Below, in pieces: positions 5,749 to 12,792 of a stretch of 16,376 nucleotides of DNA. How positions within the stretch are numbered: position 1 is the first letter of the stretch; every line of letters starts with the position of its first letter. Origin of the DNA: JBARCX01 sp049794535 (GTDB taxonomy: Bacteria > Pseudomonadota > Gammaproteobacteria > Xanthomonadales > Rhodanobacteraceae); the NCBI GenBank assembly GCA_049794535.1, contig JBARCX010000328.1:1-16376 (forward strand). Direction: 5' to 3'. A model generated the notes under the pieces. The model ran no database searches. It was not told where the DNA came from and saw only the letters and a list, made by a program, of their open reading frames with translations. Position numbers and translations under genes: made by a program.

Positions 5749-6424
5749 ATGGACATGAGTAAGTATTCAACGGATGAATATAGGATCACCGATACTTTTT
5801 TTGATGATCTATTGTTTGCACTAAAGCAGTCCGAAGTGCCTTTTGATTTTTCAAGGTCTGGCCGGCAACGAATGTGTATGTATAAATAGTGTCATTGGGC
5901 GAAATATTCATGCGAATGGTGCTTATGTCAATGACATATATATTATAGTTGATAGGACTATACGATTTGATAAGGTGGATGCATTATTTAATTGTATTTA
6001 AAAATTAAATGAAGCTATAGGCTTGGCATTTGGTGATGGCTTCGGTTTTCGTAAAAGTCCTTGTCTTGTAGCGTCGCTCGAGGCCCCTTGGGCTTCATTC
6101 GCTGTTATGAGTTTTGACTCACCGGCTAAGTTCAAGGGCCGTTTGGCGCATTTGATTGAGTTGTCAAAGTCTAGTGGAAATAGATATTTTTTTATTCTTG
6201 GCTTATTTGCTCTTGTGGTGTTGAATCATCCATTTGTTGATGGTAATGGTCGCACAATGCGCTTGGTTTTATATAAATCACTTGTGGAACTTTTACGCAT
6301 GGATAAGGCACGGGCGGCGGCTTATGCATCCTTCGGTTCGGTAACAAAAGAAGCGTTTGCAAATGCTTTTTACGAAGTTAGAGTGTTTGGTGATTTCAGT
6401 TCATTCATAAAAATGTTTTATTGA
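5749..6424 (+). pseudogene. Decayed Fic-domain gene (frameshift plus nonsense codon)
   Basis: Fic proteins transfer AMP or related groups to target proteins through the motif HxFx[D/E]GNGRxxR. An intact-looking motif, NHPFVDGNGRTMRL, lies in the 3' part, open from an in-frame TTG at 6023 to the TGA at 6422-6424 (133 codons). Upstream, one frame opens at ATG 5749 (MDMSKYSTDEYRITDTFFDDL) and stops at 5889. The Fic frame itself is open from 5825 to 5998 (reading GLAGNECVCINSVIGRN, VDRTIRFDKVDAL) but ends in TAA at 5999-6001, then resumes as KLNEAIGLAFGDGF. The likely ancestor was about 225 aa, broken by a frameshift between 5825 and 5886 and by a stop at 5999 (one change from CAA). The gene is strikingly AT-rich beside hemD, a sign of transfer. 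A shortened product from the TTG cannot be excluded. No antitoxin gene is adjacent. Confidence 0.75.
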
Positions 6425-6731
6425 TGAGCTATTTCAAGCCGGTGGTTAACATGGGTGATGAATCGTTTGGCATATTTTTCGTCGAGACGTAGATGGCCGT
6501 TCATGAATGGCGCATGGCACATTTATGTGCATTTTTCGGTTTTTTTGACGCTCATCTCTGCACAACTAGCGGTGAGTGACGAATTTTAGTGAAGAGAGCT
6601 ACACCAATTATTCACGCCTGCTGCACGCAGGTGCTTCGACAGTGCCGTGGCTTTGGGCACCAAAGCACACGCCAAGGAACGGTAAATTAGGGGATCACCT
6701 TCGACTTAATCGCTCCGCTTCACTTTGCTAG
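6425..6731. other. Gene-poor segment between the Fic relic and the secreted-protein gene
   Basis: No convincing gene is seen in these roughly 300 nt. The stretch changes from AT-rich to mixed composition and holds several hairpins: GCACA-TTTA-TGTGC with T-rich sequence after it (6517-6546), CCTGC-TGCAC-GCAGG (6617-6631), a perfect GCTTTGG-GCA-CCAAAGC (6650-6666), and TTCAC/GTGAA arms (6719-6723 and 6732-6736). A 22-codon frame overlaps the Fic stop at 6424 but has no support. The segment presumably contains the promoter of the secreted-protein gene; I could not pick a -35/-10 pair with confidence. Confidence 0.5.
6517..6546 (+). terminator. Candidate terminator downstream of the Fic relic
   Basis: Stem GCACA (6517-6521) and TGTGC (6526-6530) with loop TTTA, followed by ATTTTT and then CGG and seven Ts (6540-6546). 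The stem is only 5 bp, but the T-rich tail is clear and the site lies about 90 nt after the Fic stop. It may have ended the Fic transcript or readthrough from hemD. Confidence 0.4.
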
Positions 6732-6794
6732 GTGAACACCCTTCGTATGCGATGGAGCGCACTTGTTCATCCATCAGTGAGGAGTGTGCGATTT

Positions 6795-7826
6795 ATGAAT
6801 CCATTCACCCATAGACATTTATCGTGGTTGGGCACGTCGATGTTGATTGCCATGACCGTGCTCGGCGTCACCAGTAACAGTGCGCGAGCGGCGGACAGCT
6901 TAAGCACCGCACCCTTGTTAAGAACCGTGAGCATGCTCGATGCGAGTCTGCGACCCGCTGGTGTGCCCACTGATTACGTGGTTACACCCAATGGCTATTT
7001 CGCGGCCTCCTGCGTGCAGCGGGTACAGGCGAATGAGCGAGTGCACACGGATGGCAGCATCGAACGTGCGGATGGCACGATACGCAAACCTGCCGCATGC
7101 ACGATGCCGCATTACTCATCGGACGGCACGCGGGTGGAAGCGAACGGCAGCATCATCGCGCTGACGAGCAGGGCGCGCAAAGCCCCGACCATCAATGGCT
7201 GGGTGATGGATAGCGACTACAGCAGTTCCGTTGCGATTGGCCGGATTGTCGCCAGTTGGGTCGTGCCTTCGGCGCCTTCCAAACAAAGCAGCCAAACTGA
7301 TTACTACTTCCCGGGCATGGAGCAATCGGAGGCGAGTGCGGAATCGATTCTGCAACCGGTGCTTGGTTGGAACGCCTTCAGCAATTTTCCGCAATGGAGC
7401 ATGGCGAGTTGGAACTGCTGTGTCAGCGGCACGACGTACTACAGCAATCCAATCAGCGTCTCCGCTGGCGATCAGATCACCGGCGATACCAAATCGACCT
7501 GCGGTGCATGGCCGAGCTGCGCCACCTGGGCCATCATCTCCACTGATGAAACCACTGGCGGCAGTACGACGCTCGATACCGATCCCTACGCTGCTTTGAG
7601 CTGGGTCTTCGGTGGCGTGAACGAGGTTTACAGCGTGAGCTCCTGTGCTCAATTGCCGGCGAGCGGCTCGATCACTTATTCGAGCATCCAGGTCTACGAC
7701 ATCAACAACAACCGCATTGCCTCGCCGCCCTGGGTCAACGAATACGACGTGGGCAGCCAGAAGCCGCAGTGCAGTTACAACATTGCCTCGTCGGCCAGTA
7801 CGGTCACCTTGTCCTGGAAGCCGTAA
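6795..7826 (+). CDS. Secreted protein of unrecognised family, possible G1-peptidase-like beta-sandwich
   Basis: 343 aa from the ATG at 6795, chosen because GAGGAG (6779-6784) lies 10 nt upstream; the frame is open from a GTG at 6732. A Sec signal peptide is evident: positive start (MNPFTHRH), hydrophobic core (SMLIAMTVLGVTSNS) and a likely ARA-A cleavage site near residue 32. The mature region first has TPNGYFAASCVQRV and two DG-containing repeats, then a Trp/Ser/Tyr/Thr-rich part: INGWVMDSDYSS, IVASWVVPSAP, TDYYFPGMEQSE, ILQPVLGWN, WSMASWNCC, SVSAGDQITG and AALSWVFGGVNEVYS. Spaced Cys residues suggest disulfides. The pattern recalls secreted beta-sandwich proteins of the G1 glutamic peptidase/concanavalin-like type, with Gln and Glu in GMEQSE and a later GVNEVY, but I cannot assign catalytic residues. 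It lies alone between the Fic relic and hemX, inside the segment that splits the hem cluster, and ends in a strong terminator. Confidence 0.72.
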   Translation: MNPFTHRHLSWLGTSMLIAMTVLGVTSNSARAADSLSTAPLLRTVSMLDASLRPAGVPTDYVVTPNGYFAASCVQRVQANERVHTDGSIERADGTIRKPAACTMPHYSSDGTRVEANGSIIALTSRARKAPTINGWVMDSDYSSSVAIGRIVASWVVPSAPSKQSSQTDYYFPGMEQSEASAESILQPVLGWNAFSNFPQWSMASWNCCVSGTTYYSNPISVSAGDQITGDTKSTCGAWPSCATWAIISTDETTGGSTTLDTDPYAALSWVFGGVNEVYSVSSCAQLPASGSITYSSIQVYDINNNRIASPPWVNEYDVGSQKPQCSYNIASSASTVTLSWKP

Positions 7827-7871
7827 CGCATAAGACCGGGTGCTGAAGCGTTTCTTGCACTTTTCGACTTG

Positions 7872-7902
7872 CCGGGTTCGGCGCAGGGCCGGACCCGGTT
7901 TT
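7872..7902 (+). terminator. Rho-independent terminator of the secreted-protein gene
   Basis: A 10-bp stem, CCGGGTTCGG (7872-7881) and CCGGACCCGG (7889-7898), with one G-U pair and a 7-nt loop, followed directly by TTTT. It lies 46 nt after the stop and would insulate hemX from upstream transcription. Confidence 0.75.
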
Positions 7903-7930
7903 GACAGGGCGCAGGTTTCGTTCACGAATA
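7901..7930 (+). promoter_or_regulatory. Candidate promoter for hemX-hemY
   Basis: A perfect -35 box TTGACA (7901-7906) overlaps the T-run of the preceding terminator. A weak -10 candidate, ACGAAT (7924-7929, 3/6), lies 17 nt downstream. Transcription would start near 7936, about 26 nt before the hemX ATG. The -35 is striking, the -10 is not. The site makes sense because hemX-hemY can no longer depend on the hemD transcript. Confidence 0.4.
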
Positions 7931-7961
7931 CCCTACGAAGTGCGGCGCATGGGCTGTTAGC

Positions 7962-9122
7962 ATGTCGCGCATGAGCCAGGACGATCTCTCCAACGACCGT
8001 ACCGCGCCCACGGGCGCGCCTTCCGATGCCATGCGGGCAAAGCCCGCAGCTGTGCAGCCGCGCCGAACGAACGGTGGCAGCCTCGCGCTAGCCCTGTTGC
8101 TGGCGTTGTTGGCCCTTGCCGGGGTCATCTACCTGGGCTGGCAGCAGTGGCAGCAACGGCAACATCACGCTGCCGACAGTCATGCCGTGGCTAGCCTGCA
8201 GCAACAGGTCGGTGCGCTGCAGGGCACGTTGTCCAGCGTGAGCAACGAAAGCACGTTGCTGCGCCAACGGGTCAGTGACGACGATCAGGTAAACAGCTCG
8301 CTGCGTGAGGAGTTACTGGGGCAGGGCGACCGCTTGCGAGCGATCGAGGATGCTGTCGGCAAATTGTCCGAGAAGACGCTCTCCGGTCACGACGCGATGC
8401 TGCTGGACGAAACCGAATCCCTGCTGCGCATGGCCAACGAACGCTACACCCTGTTCCACGATGCGCAGGGGGCCGCAGCGGCGTATGCGTTGGCTAGCCA
8501 GACTCTGGCGGCGGTCAATGACAATGCGTTTTCCAGCGTGCGGCAGAGCATCGATGCCGAGCGCGAAGCGCTGCAAAAGAGCCAGCCTGCCAACCGCGAT
8601 AGCCAGCTGCTCGCATTGCAGCAGCTGCGTGATGCCGTGGCCGATCTGCCACTGAAGCCCCTGGATACCCAGGGCCAGGCTGCGGAAGACGGTGTGTGGG
8701 CGCGCATCAGTCGTGCGCTCTCCGGTGTCATCAGTATCCGTCGCGACAATGGCGCACCGCTGGCCGTCGCTGATGCGCGTTTCGCGCGTGAATTGATGGC
8801 GCTGGATCTGGCGCAAGCACAGGCAGCGATATTGGCCTGGGACAATGACGCGGCAACGGCCGCGCTCAAGCGCGCGGATGCAAGTCTCGGCGTGCAGTTC
8901 GATAGCCAGGCCAGCAGCGTCCAGCAGGCGCAACATGTGTTGGCCTCGCTGACCGATCAGCTCAAGCCGGCCACACCGGTACAGCTCGGTGCTGCGTTGA
9001 ACGAATTGCGCAATCTGCGCGCTGTGCATGCACTCAAGCCTGTCGATGGCACCACGCCGTCAAACAGCACACCGACGAATGCTCCGGCGAAGGCCGAGCC
9101 CGTGGGTGGAGCCAAGCCATGA
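7962..9122 (+). CDS. hemX: HemX, inner-membrane protein of the heme cluster
   Basis: 386 aa: a Pro/Ala-rich cytoplasmic N-terminus (1-39), one membrane segment (about 41-60, LALALLLALLALAGVIYLGW), then a long periplasmic part starting with a Gln-rich coiled coil (about 61-130, QQWQQRQ, SLQQQVGALQGTLSSV) and an alpha-helical domain with LDETESLLRMANERYTLFHD and the conserved LWARIS-type motif (VWARISRALSGVISIRRDN). This is the HemX/DUF513 layout. Databases often label it uroporphyrinogen-III C-methyltransferase, but it lacks the methyltransferase domain and its biochemical role is unclear. The start is the ATG at 7962 or another at 7971; neither has a strong ribosome-binding site. Its stop overlaps the hemY start (ATGA), so the pair is translationally coupled. 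Confidence 0.92.
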   Translation: MSRMSQDDLSNDRTAPTGAPSDAMRAKPAAVQPRRTNGGSLALALLLALLALAGVIYLGWQQWQQRQHHAADSHAVASLQQQVGALQGTLSSVSNESTLLRQRVSDDDQVNSSLREELLGQGDRLRAIEDAVGKLSEKTLSGHDAMLLDETESLLRMANERYTLFHDAQGAAAAYALASQTLAAVNDNAFSSVRQSIDAEREALQKSQPANRDSQLLALQQLRDAVADLPLKPLDTQGQAAEDGVWARISRALSGVISIRRDNGAPLAVADARFARELMALDLAQAQAAILAWDNDAATAALKRADASLGVQFDSQASSVQQAQHVLASLTDQLKPATPVQLGAALNELRNLRAVHALKPVDGTTPSNSTPTNAPAKAEPVGGAKP

Positions 9123-10375
9123 GGTTGTGGCGCTGGATTCTGCTACTGGTGATCATTGCTGCGCTGGCCGCGTTTGGCTGGCATTGGGTCGCTGTCGATC
9201 CCGGTTATGTGCTGGTGCGCATGCGCGGCTACACGGTCGAAACCACGGTGCTCGCAGCACTGGTTATTCTGCTTTTGGCGTGGGCTTTACTCACCAGCGC
9301 CTGGCGCTTGCTGCGCTGGCCGTTCGGTGCGTTCTCGCAGCGGCACCGGCGTATTAGCCGGCAGCGCCTGGGCGAAGGCCTGATTGCGTTGATGGAAGGC
9401 CGCCACGGCGATGCGGAACGCGATTTCAATCGCGCCTCGCGTCTTGATGCATTACGTGGCCCGGCCTTGCTTGTTGCAGCGGAAGCCGCTTCGCGTCGCG
9501 GTGAACATGGTCGTGCGCTAGAAGCCTTGGATGAAGCGGCGCAAGTGGCGCCCCGTGCAGCCCGTGTGCTGCGCGCTCGTGTGCTGCGTCGCGATGGCAA
9601 ACCTGCCGAAGCGCTTGCCTTGCTCACGCCGGAAGCCGATACCAGCAAGCTCAGCCCGGGCGGTTGGCGTGAACTGGCGCTCTCCGCACTGGCTAGCGGC
9701 GATACCCGCCGTGCACGCGAGGCGCTGGAGCCACTACAGAAAAGCGGTGCGCTCGGTGCGCGTGGTTACGCAGCGCTCGAGGCCAAAGTGCTCACCGCGA
9801 CGATCCATGCCACGCCCGATGGCGCTGCGCTGAACACCCTGTGGTCGCAGTTGCCGAAAGGACAGCGCCGAGTGCCCGCTGCGATCGATGCATACGCCCG
9901 TCGCGCTGCCAGCTTTGGTTTAATTCTGCCGGCGATGGATGAAATCGAATCGGCGCTGCGTCGCGAATGGTCGACATCGCTGGTCGAAACCTATGGCGCG
10001 CTCGGCGGTGAAGATATCGAGGCTCGCCTGCGTCGCGCCGAAGGTTGGTATGACGCTCATCCGAACGATGCCTCGCTCTTGCTCACGCTCGGCCGTATGT
10101 GTGTGCGACTGAAATTGTGGGGCAAGGCGCGTCAATACCTGGATCGCTCGATTGCACTCGCACCCAGTGCAGGTGCATGGGAGGCGCTGGGCGATACCTA
10201 TGCAGGGCAGGATCTTCCGGATCAATCGCGACGCTGCTACCGCAACGCGTTGGCGTTCACTCGTGGCGACACGGTAGAGATGTTGCCGCAGGATCATCGC
10301 GGCACGCGTATTGATACGCAGCCGATTGCGATCGAAGAGCGTGATGAGCACGGGGTGCCACGCCTGCGCGAGTGA
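9119..10375 (+). CDS. hemY: HemY, membrane-anchored TPR protein of the heme cluster
   Basis: 418 aa with a HemY-N domain: membrane segments at about 4-22 (WRWILLLVIIAALAAFGW) and 42-61 (TTVLAALVILLLAWALLTSA), a connecting loop containing DPGYVLVRMRGYTVET, then RISRQRLGEGLIALMEGRHGDAERDF leading into tetratricopeptide-like helical repeats to about residue 390 (for example HPNDASLLLTLGRMCVRLKLWGKARQYLDRSI). This is the proteobacterial HemY, unrelated to the Bacillus protoporphyrinogen oxidase of the same name. It is thought to assist late heme synthesis at the inner membrane; the mechanism is uncertain. The ATG overlaps the hemX stop and has GGAG 7 nt upstream. It is convergent with the M48 peptidase gene. 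Confidence 0.93.
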   Translation: MRLWRWILLLVIIAALAAFGWHWVAVDPGYVLVRMRGYTVETTVLAALVILLLAWALLTSAWRLLRWPFGAFSQRHRRISRQRLGEGLIALMEGRHGDAERDFNRASRLDALRGPALLVAAEAASRRGEHGRALEALDEAAQVAPRAARVLRARVLRRDGKPAEALALLTPEADTSKLSPGGWRELALSALASGDTRRAREALEPLQKSGALGARGYAALEAKVLTATIHATPDGAALNTLWSQLPKGQRRVPAAIDAYARRAASFGLILPAMDEIESALRREWSTSLVETYGALGGEDIEARLRRAEGWYDAHPNDASLLLTLGRMCVRLKLWGKARQYLDRSIALAPSAGAWEALGDTYAGQDLPDQSRRCYRNALAFTRGDTVEMLPQDHRGTRIDTQPIAIEERDEHGVPRLRE

Positions 10376-10381
10376 GTGGAC

Positions 10382-10406
10382 GACTGGAGTGGTACCCACT
10401 CCAGTC
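10382..10406. terminator. Perfect 11-bp hairpin between convergent hemY and M48 genes
   Basis: GACTGGAGTGG (10382-10392), TAC, CCACTCCAGTC (10396-10406). It begins 7 nt after the hemY stop and reaches into the stop codon of the convergent peptidase gene. There is no T-run on either side, so it is not a classical intrinsic terminator, but its place and perfect symmetry suggest a shared transcript-end or RNA-stabilising structure. Confidence 0.5.
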
Positions 10407-11445
10407 AATGCTTCGTATGCACGGCCTGAAATGCACGCGAAGCCGCATTCGCGCGTGCAATGCGCTCCGCAGTCAGCGGATGGCTGGAAAGATAGTGGGC
10501 TTCGTGCTCATTCTTTAATTCAGGGTGCGCTCGCTCCAGCGCCTGCATGGCGTGTACGAAAGCGATCGGGTCGATGCCCTGCTGAGCCAGCGCATGGAAC
10601 GCAAAATTGTCGGCATCTTCCTCGAAGCTTCGCGAGTAGTGGCTATCGATAAGAAACACGGGAATGCCTGCGGTCACGCCGCCAATCGAAGTGACATCAC
10701 CCATCATCATGCTTGCGACGATAGCCACGCCGGAGCTGCGCAATACCTGACGCAGCATATGGTGGTGCGCTTCGTGGCCAAGTTCATGCGCAATGACGGC
10801 GATGAAAGCCGGATCGTCGGGAACGATGCGGGCCAGTGCATCAGTGAAGACCACCGTGCCATCGGGTAGTGCGAAAGCATTGGCCCCGACGAGCGGCGAA
10901 GCATAAAAGCGGATCTGTACCGGCGGCAGGTCGGGCACGGCCGTCACGAAATGCTGGAATACCTCCTGCAGATGCTGGCGACGCTCAAGCGGCAGTTGGC
11001 TGGGCAGCAACACTCTGCCCTCGAGAACGGCCAGCGATTGTCGCCCCATGGCCACTTCCAGCACATGCGGCATATGCATCGCCACCCGATCAGCTGCCCA
11101 CGGCAGGCCAAACTCGAACAGGCCAGCGAGTGATACCACTACTACGGCAATGCCGATCAATGCAGCAGGCCAGCGACGCTCAAGCCAATCCACCACGCGT
11201 TCCAATCGATGGCTGTGCGGAAACCAGTCGGCGGGCAACAGGTCGTGATCGATCTGGATGTGAGCGTCATCGGGCAGGCGCAATACAAAGGGCACGCCGA
11301 TGACACGTGCACTGGGCTCAATCACTGACAGCGGTGTGGCGCCCTCGTTACCGGTGCCACGCCATCGCAAGCTATCGCCTTCGCGCCACACGCTGACGTG
11401 GATGGCGCGACTGGATTTCCCGTCGAAAAAGACGCCGGGGATCAT
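10405..11445 (-). CDS. M48-family zinc metallopeptidase, membrane-anchored
   Basis: 346 aa. An N-terminal soluble domain (VFFDGKSSRAIHVSVW, RWRGTG, VPFVLRLPDDAHIQIDHD; about residues 1-85) precedes a membrane segment (about 96-120, ALIGIAVVVVSLAGLFEFGLPW) and a C-terminal peptidase domain. Zinc motif HELGH at 220-224 (His220, Glu221, His224), third ligand Glu275 in the ExxxD pattern EEDAD, and a conserved SSHPLTAERI near the end that is typical of M48 proteins. Substrates are unknown; relatives act in envelope protein quality control. The ATG at 11443-11445 lies 4 nt after the DUF898 stop with no strong ribosome-binding site, so translation is probably coupled. The frame is open further upstream inside the DUF898 gene, but that extension has no domain support. 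Confidence 0.92.
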   Translation of the reverse strand: MIPGVFFDGKSSRAIHVSVWREGDSLRWRGTGNEGATPLSVIEPSARVIGVPFVLRLPDDAHIQIDHDLLPADWFPHSHRLERVVDWLERRWPAALIGIAVVVVSLAGLFEFGLPWAADRVAMHMPHVLEVAMGRQSLAVLEGRVLLPSQLPLERRQHLQEVFQHFVTAVPDLPPVQIRFYASPLVGANAFALPDGTVVFTDALARIVPDDPAFIAVIAHELGHEAHHHMLRQVLRSSGVAIVASMMMGDVTSIGGVTAGIPVFLIDSHYSRSFEEDADNFAFHALAQQGIDPIAFVHAMQALERAHPELKNEHEAHYLSSHPLTAERIARANAASRAFQAVHTKH

Positions 11446-11449
11446 GTGA

Positions 11450-12634
11450 TCACAAGCTGATATCGATGCCGAACATGCTGTCCATCTCGGTGCCGGTGGC
11501 ACTCACCTCGCCATGCGACATGGCATCGCGCACGAAGTCGTTGAGATCGCCCTCACCGATGACTTCCAGATGAGCCGCGCGATATCGCGCCAGGCGAATG
11601 CGCGCCCACGGAATGGCCAGGCCGATCGAGAAAAGGATCGCGAGGGCGTTGGTGAGATACAGGCCAAGCATGGGCCAGTATTGCAACGAGGAACGGAATG
11701 AGTAGAGCCCCAGCCGCGCCTGGTTATAGAGCAGGTTGGTCATGCGCGTATGCGTATACGTCCATATGCCCAAATACATCGGCGCCATAGCTGCGTAGAT
11801 CGCCAGGATAAAACCAATGGAGGGGGCTCTCGGATTGAATGGTTGATGGCCGTGCATTTCCACGATGACACCCCCCACTCCACCCACCAGGATTATGGTG
11901 GGCAGAAACCATCCCAGCCCCACAGCAATCGCTCGCCAATACACATTGAAGTAAGCCGACATTTCACCGCGAAAGCGGAACGACTTGCCGCCGAAATAGT
12001 GATGGTCAACCATCCATGACTGCTGATTGCCTTTTATCCATGGATAAAGGCCGCCGATGCCGGCTAAAAAGCAGAGTGATCCAACAAACGCGTGGCCGCC
12101 AATGATCAGAAAGGCCATCAGCGCGAAAGGGATGCCCATCAAAATATAGACGACGAAATACCACTGATAGGCGCCGCCGTAATCGCTCGTGAAAAAGAAA
12201 CGCAGCCCACGCCATGCCGAGTAGCGTGCGCGAAACATCATGCCTTTCACAATCCTCCACGGCATAAAGGCGGCAAACACCACGCCCGCGCCCAACTGCA
12301 GGGGCGTGGAGACGTGTCCGGCGATGACGTAGATGGCAAAAATGGCGCCGGTCAACAGGCGTCCGCGAAGAATGGGGAGTGGTTTGGCCAGGTACTCGAA
12401 TGGCGAACCGGCCAACGTGGTGTTGGCGTACATATATCGCCGCGTGCGCACCGACGCCCACGCCGAATAAATACCCAGTGTCACGATGCTTAGCGCAACG
12501 TTGACGATCCAAATACGAAAATAATCTTTGGCATTGCCGTGAAAATCGAAGTGCTTCGACGTGTCGGCGGTATCGGTTGGCGCAACATCGAGTTCGGGAA
12601 AATACATTCCCGAGGCAAGTGTCTCGTCATGCAT
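11450..12634 (-). CDS. DUF898 (YjgN-like) multi-pass membrane protein
   Basis: 394 aa with a short N-terminal cytoplasmic part, FDFHGNAKDYFRIWIVNVAL (the hallmark opening of DUF898), then about eight membrane segments. Family-like stretches include LGIYSAWASVRTRRYMYANT, LAGSPFEYLAKPLPILRGR, PWRIVKGMMFRARYSAWRGLRF and SFRFRGEMSAYFNVYWRA, plus NLLYNQARLGLYSFRSSL in the second half. The related blocks suggest an internal duplication. Function is unknown. It is followed 4 nt later by the M48 peptidase gene, a common pairing in proteobacteria that suggests a membrane complex. The ATG at 12632-12634 has AGGGGA 8 nt upstream. Two dyads lie in its leader. Confidence 0.93.
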   Translation of the reverse strand: MHDETLASGMYFPELDVAPTDTADTSKHFDFHGNAKDYFRIWIVNVALSIVTLGIYSAWASVRTRRYMYANTTLAGSPFEYLAKPLPILRGRLLTGAIFAIYVIAGHVSTPLQLGAGVVFAAFMPWRIVKGMMFRARYSAWRGLRFFFTSDYGGAYQWYFVVYILMGIPFALMAFLIIGGHAFVGSLCFLAGIGGLYPWIKGNQQSWMVDHHYFGGKSFRFRGEMSAYFNVYWRAIAVGLGWFLPTIILVGGVGGVIVEMHGHQPFNPRAPSIGFILAIYAAMAPMYLGIWTYTHTRMTNLLYNQARLGLYSFRSSLQYWPMLGLYLTNALAILFSIGLAIPWARIRLARYRAAHLEVIGEGDLNDFVRDAMSHGEVSATGTEMDSMFGIDISL

Positions 12635-12656
12635 GTTCTGGTTCCCCTGAATGCTT

Positions 12657-12693
12657 AGAGCCTGTCAGGCTCTTAATGCTTCCCCCCGGAAGC
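12657..12693. promoter_or_regulatory. Two tandem dyads in the DUF898 leader
   Basis: AGAGCCTG-T-CAGGCTCT (12657-12673, perfect 8-bp arms) and GCTTCC-CCCC-GGAAGC (12678-12693, perfect 6-bp arms), 4 nt apart, starting 23 nt upstream of the DUF898 ATG. The first is flanked by direct repeats of AATGCTT. They could be a regulator-binding region or two RNA hairpins in the leader. No T-run follows on the minus strand, so a plain terminator is unlikely. Confidence 0.4.
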
Positions 12694-12733
12694 CGCGCCA
12701 GTCTAGCTGAAGTCATAACGATGCCGGATAGCC

Positions 12734-12759
12734 AAAAATCCCGAGATATCGTCGGGGAT
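12734..12759 (-). terminator. Rho-independent terminator of the LysR gene
   Basis: On the minus strand ATCCCCGA and TCGGGAT pair (7 bp with a bulged C) around CGATATC, followed by TTTTT (plus-strand A-run at 12734-12738). It lies 34 nt after the LysR stop and separates that gene from the DUF898 operon. Confidence 0.62.
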
Positions 12760-12792
12760 ACCCTACAGCGGTGCTATGGATGGCCCGAACAC

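Noticed and set aside
6424..6492. A 22-codon frame whose ATG overlaps the Fic stop (MSYFKPVVNMGDESF...)
   Set aside because: Too short and without homology or ribosome-binding site; overlap by chance cannot be excluded.
7116..7925. A 269-codon minus-strand frame antisense to the secreted-protein gene
   Set aside because: It runs through the strong terminator, has an Arg-rich unstructured product, and the opposite strand has a signal peptide and a good ribosome-binding site.
5735..7961. A toxin-antitoxin or defence system around the Fic gene
   Set aside because: The Fic gene is broken and no antitoxin, effector or immunity partner is adjacent; the secreted protein shows no link to it beyond position.
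8313..9029. A 238-codon minus-strand frame within hemX
   Set aside because: Antisense to hemX, which has a clear membrane segment, coiled coil and family motifs.
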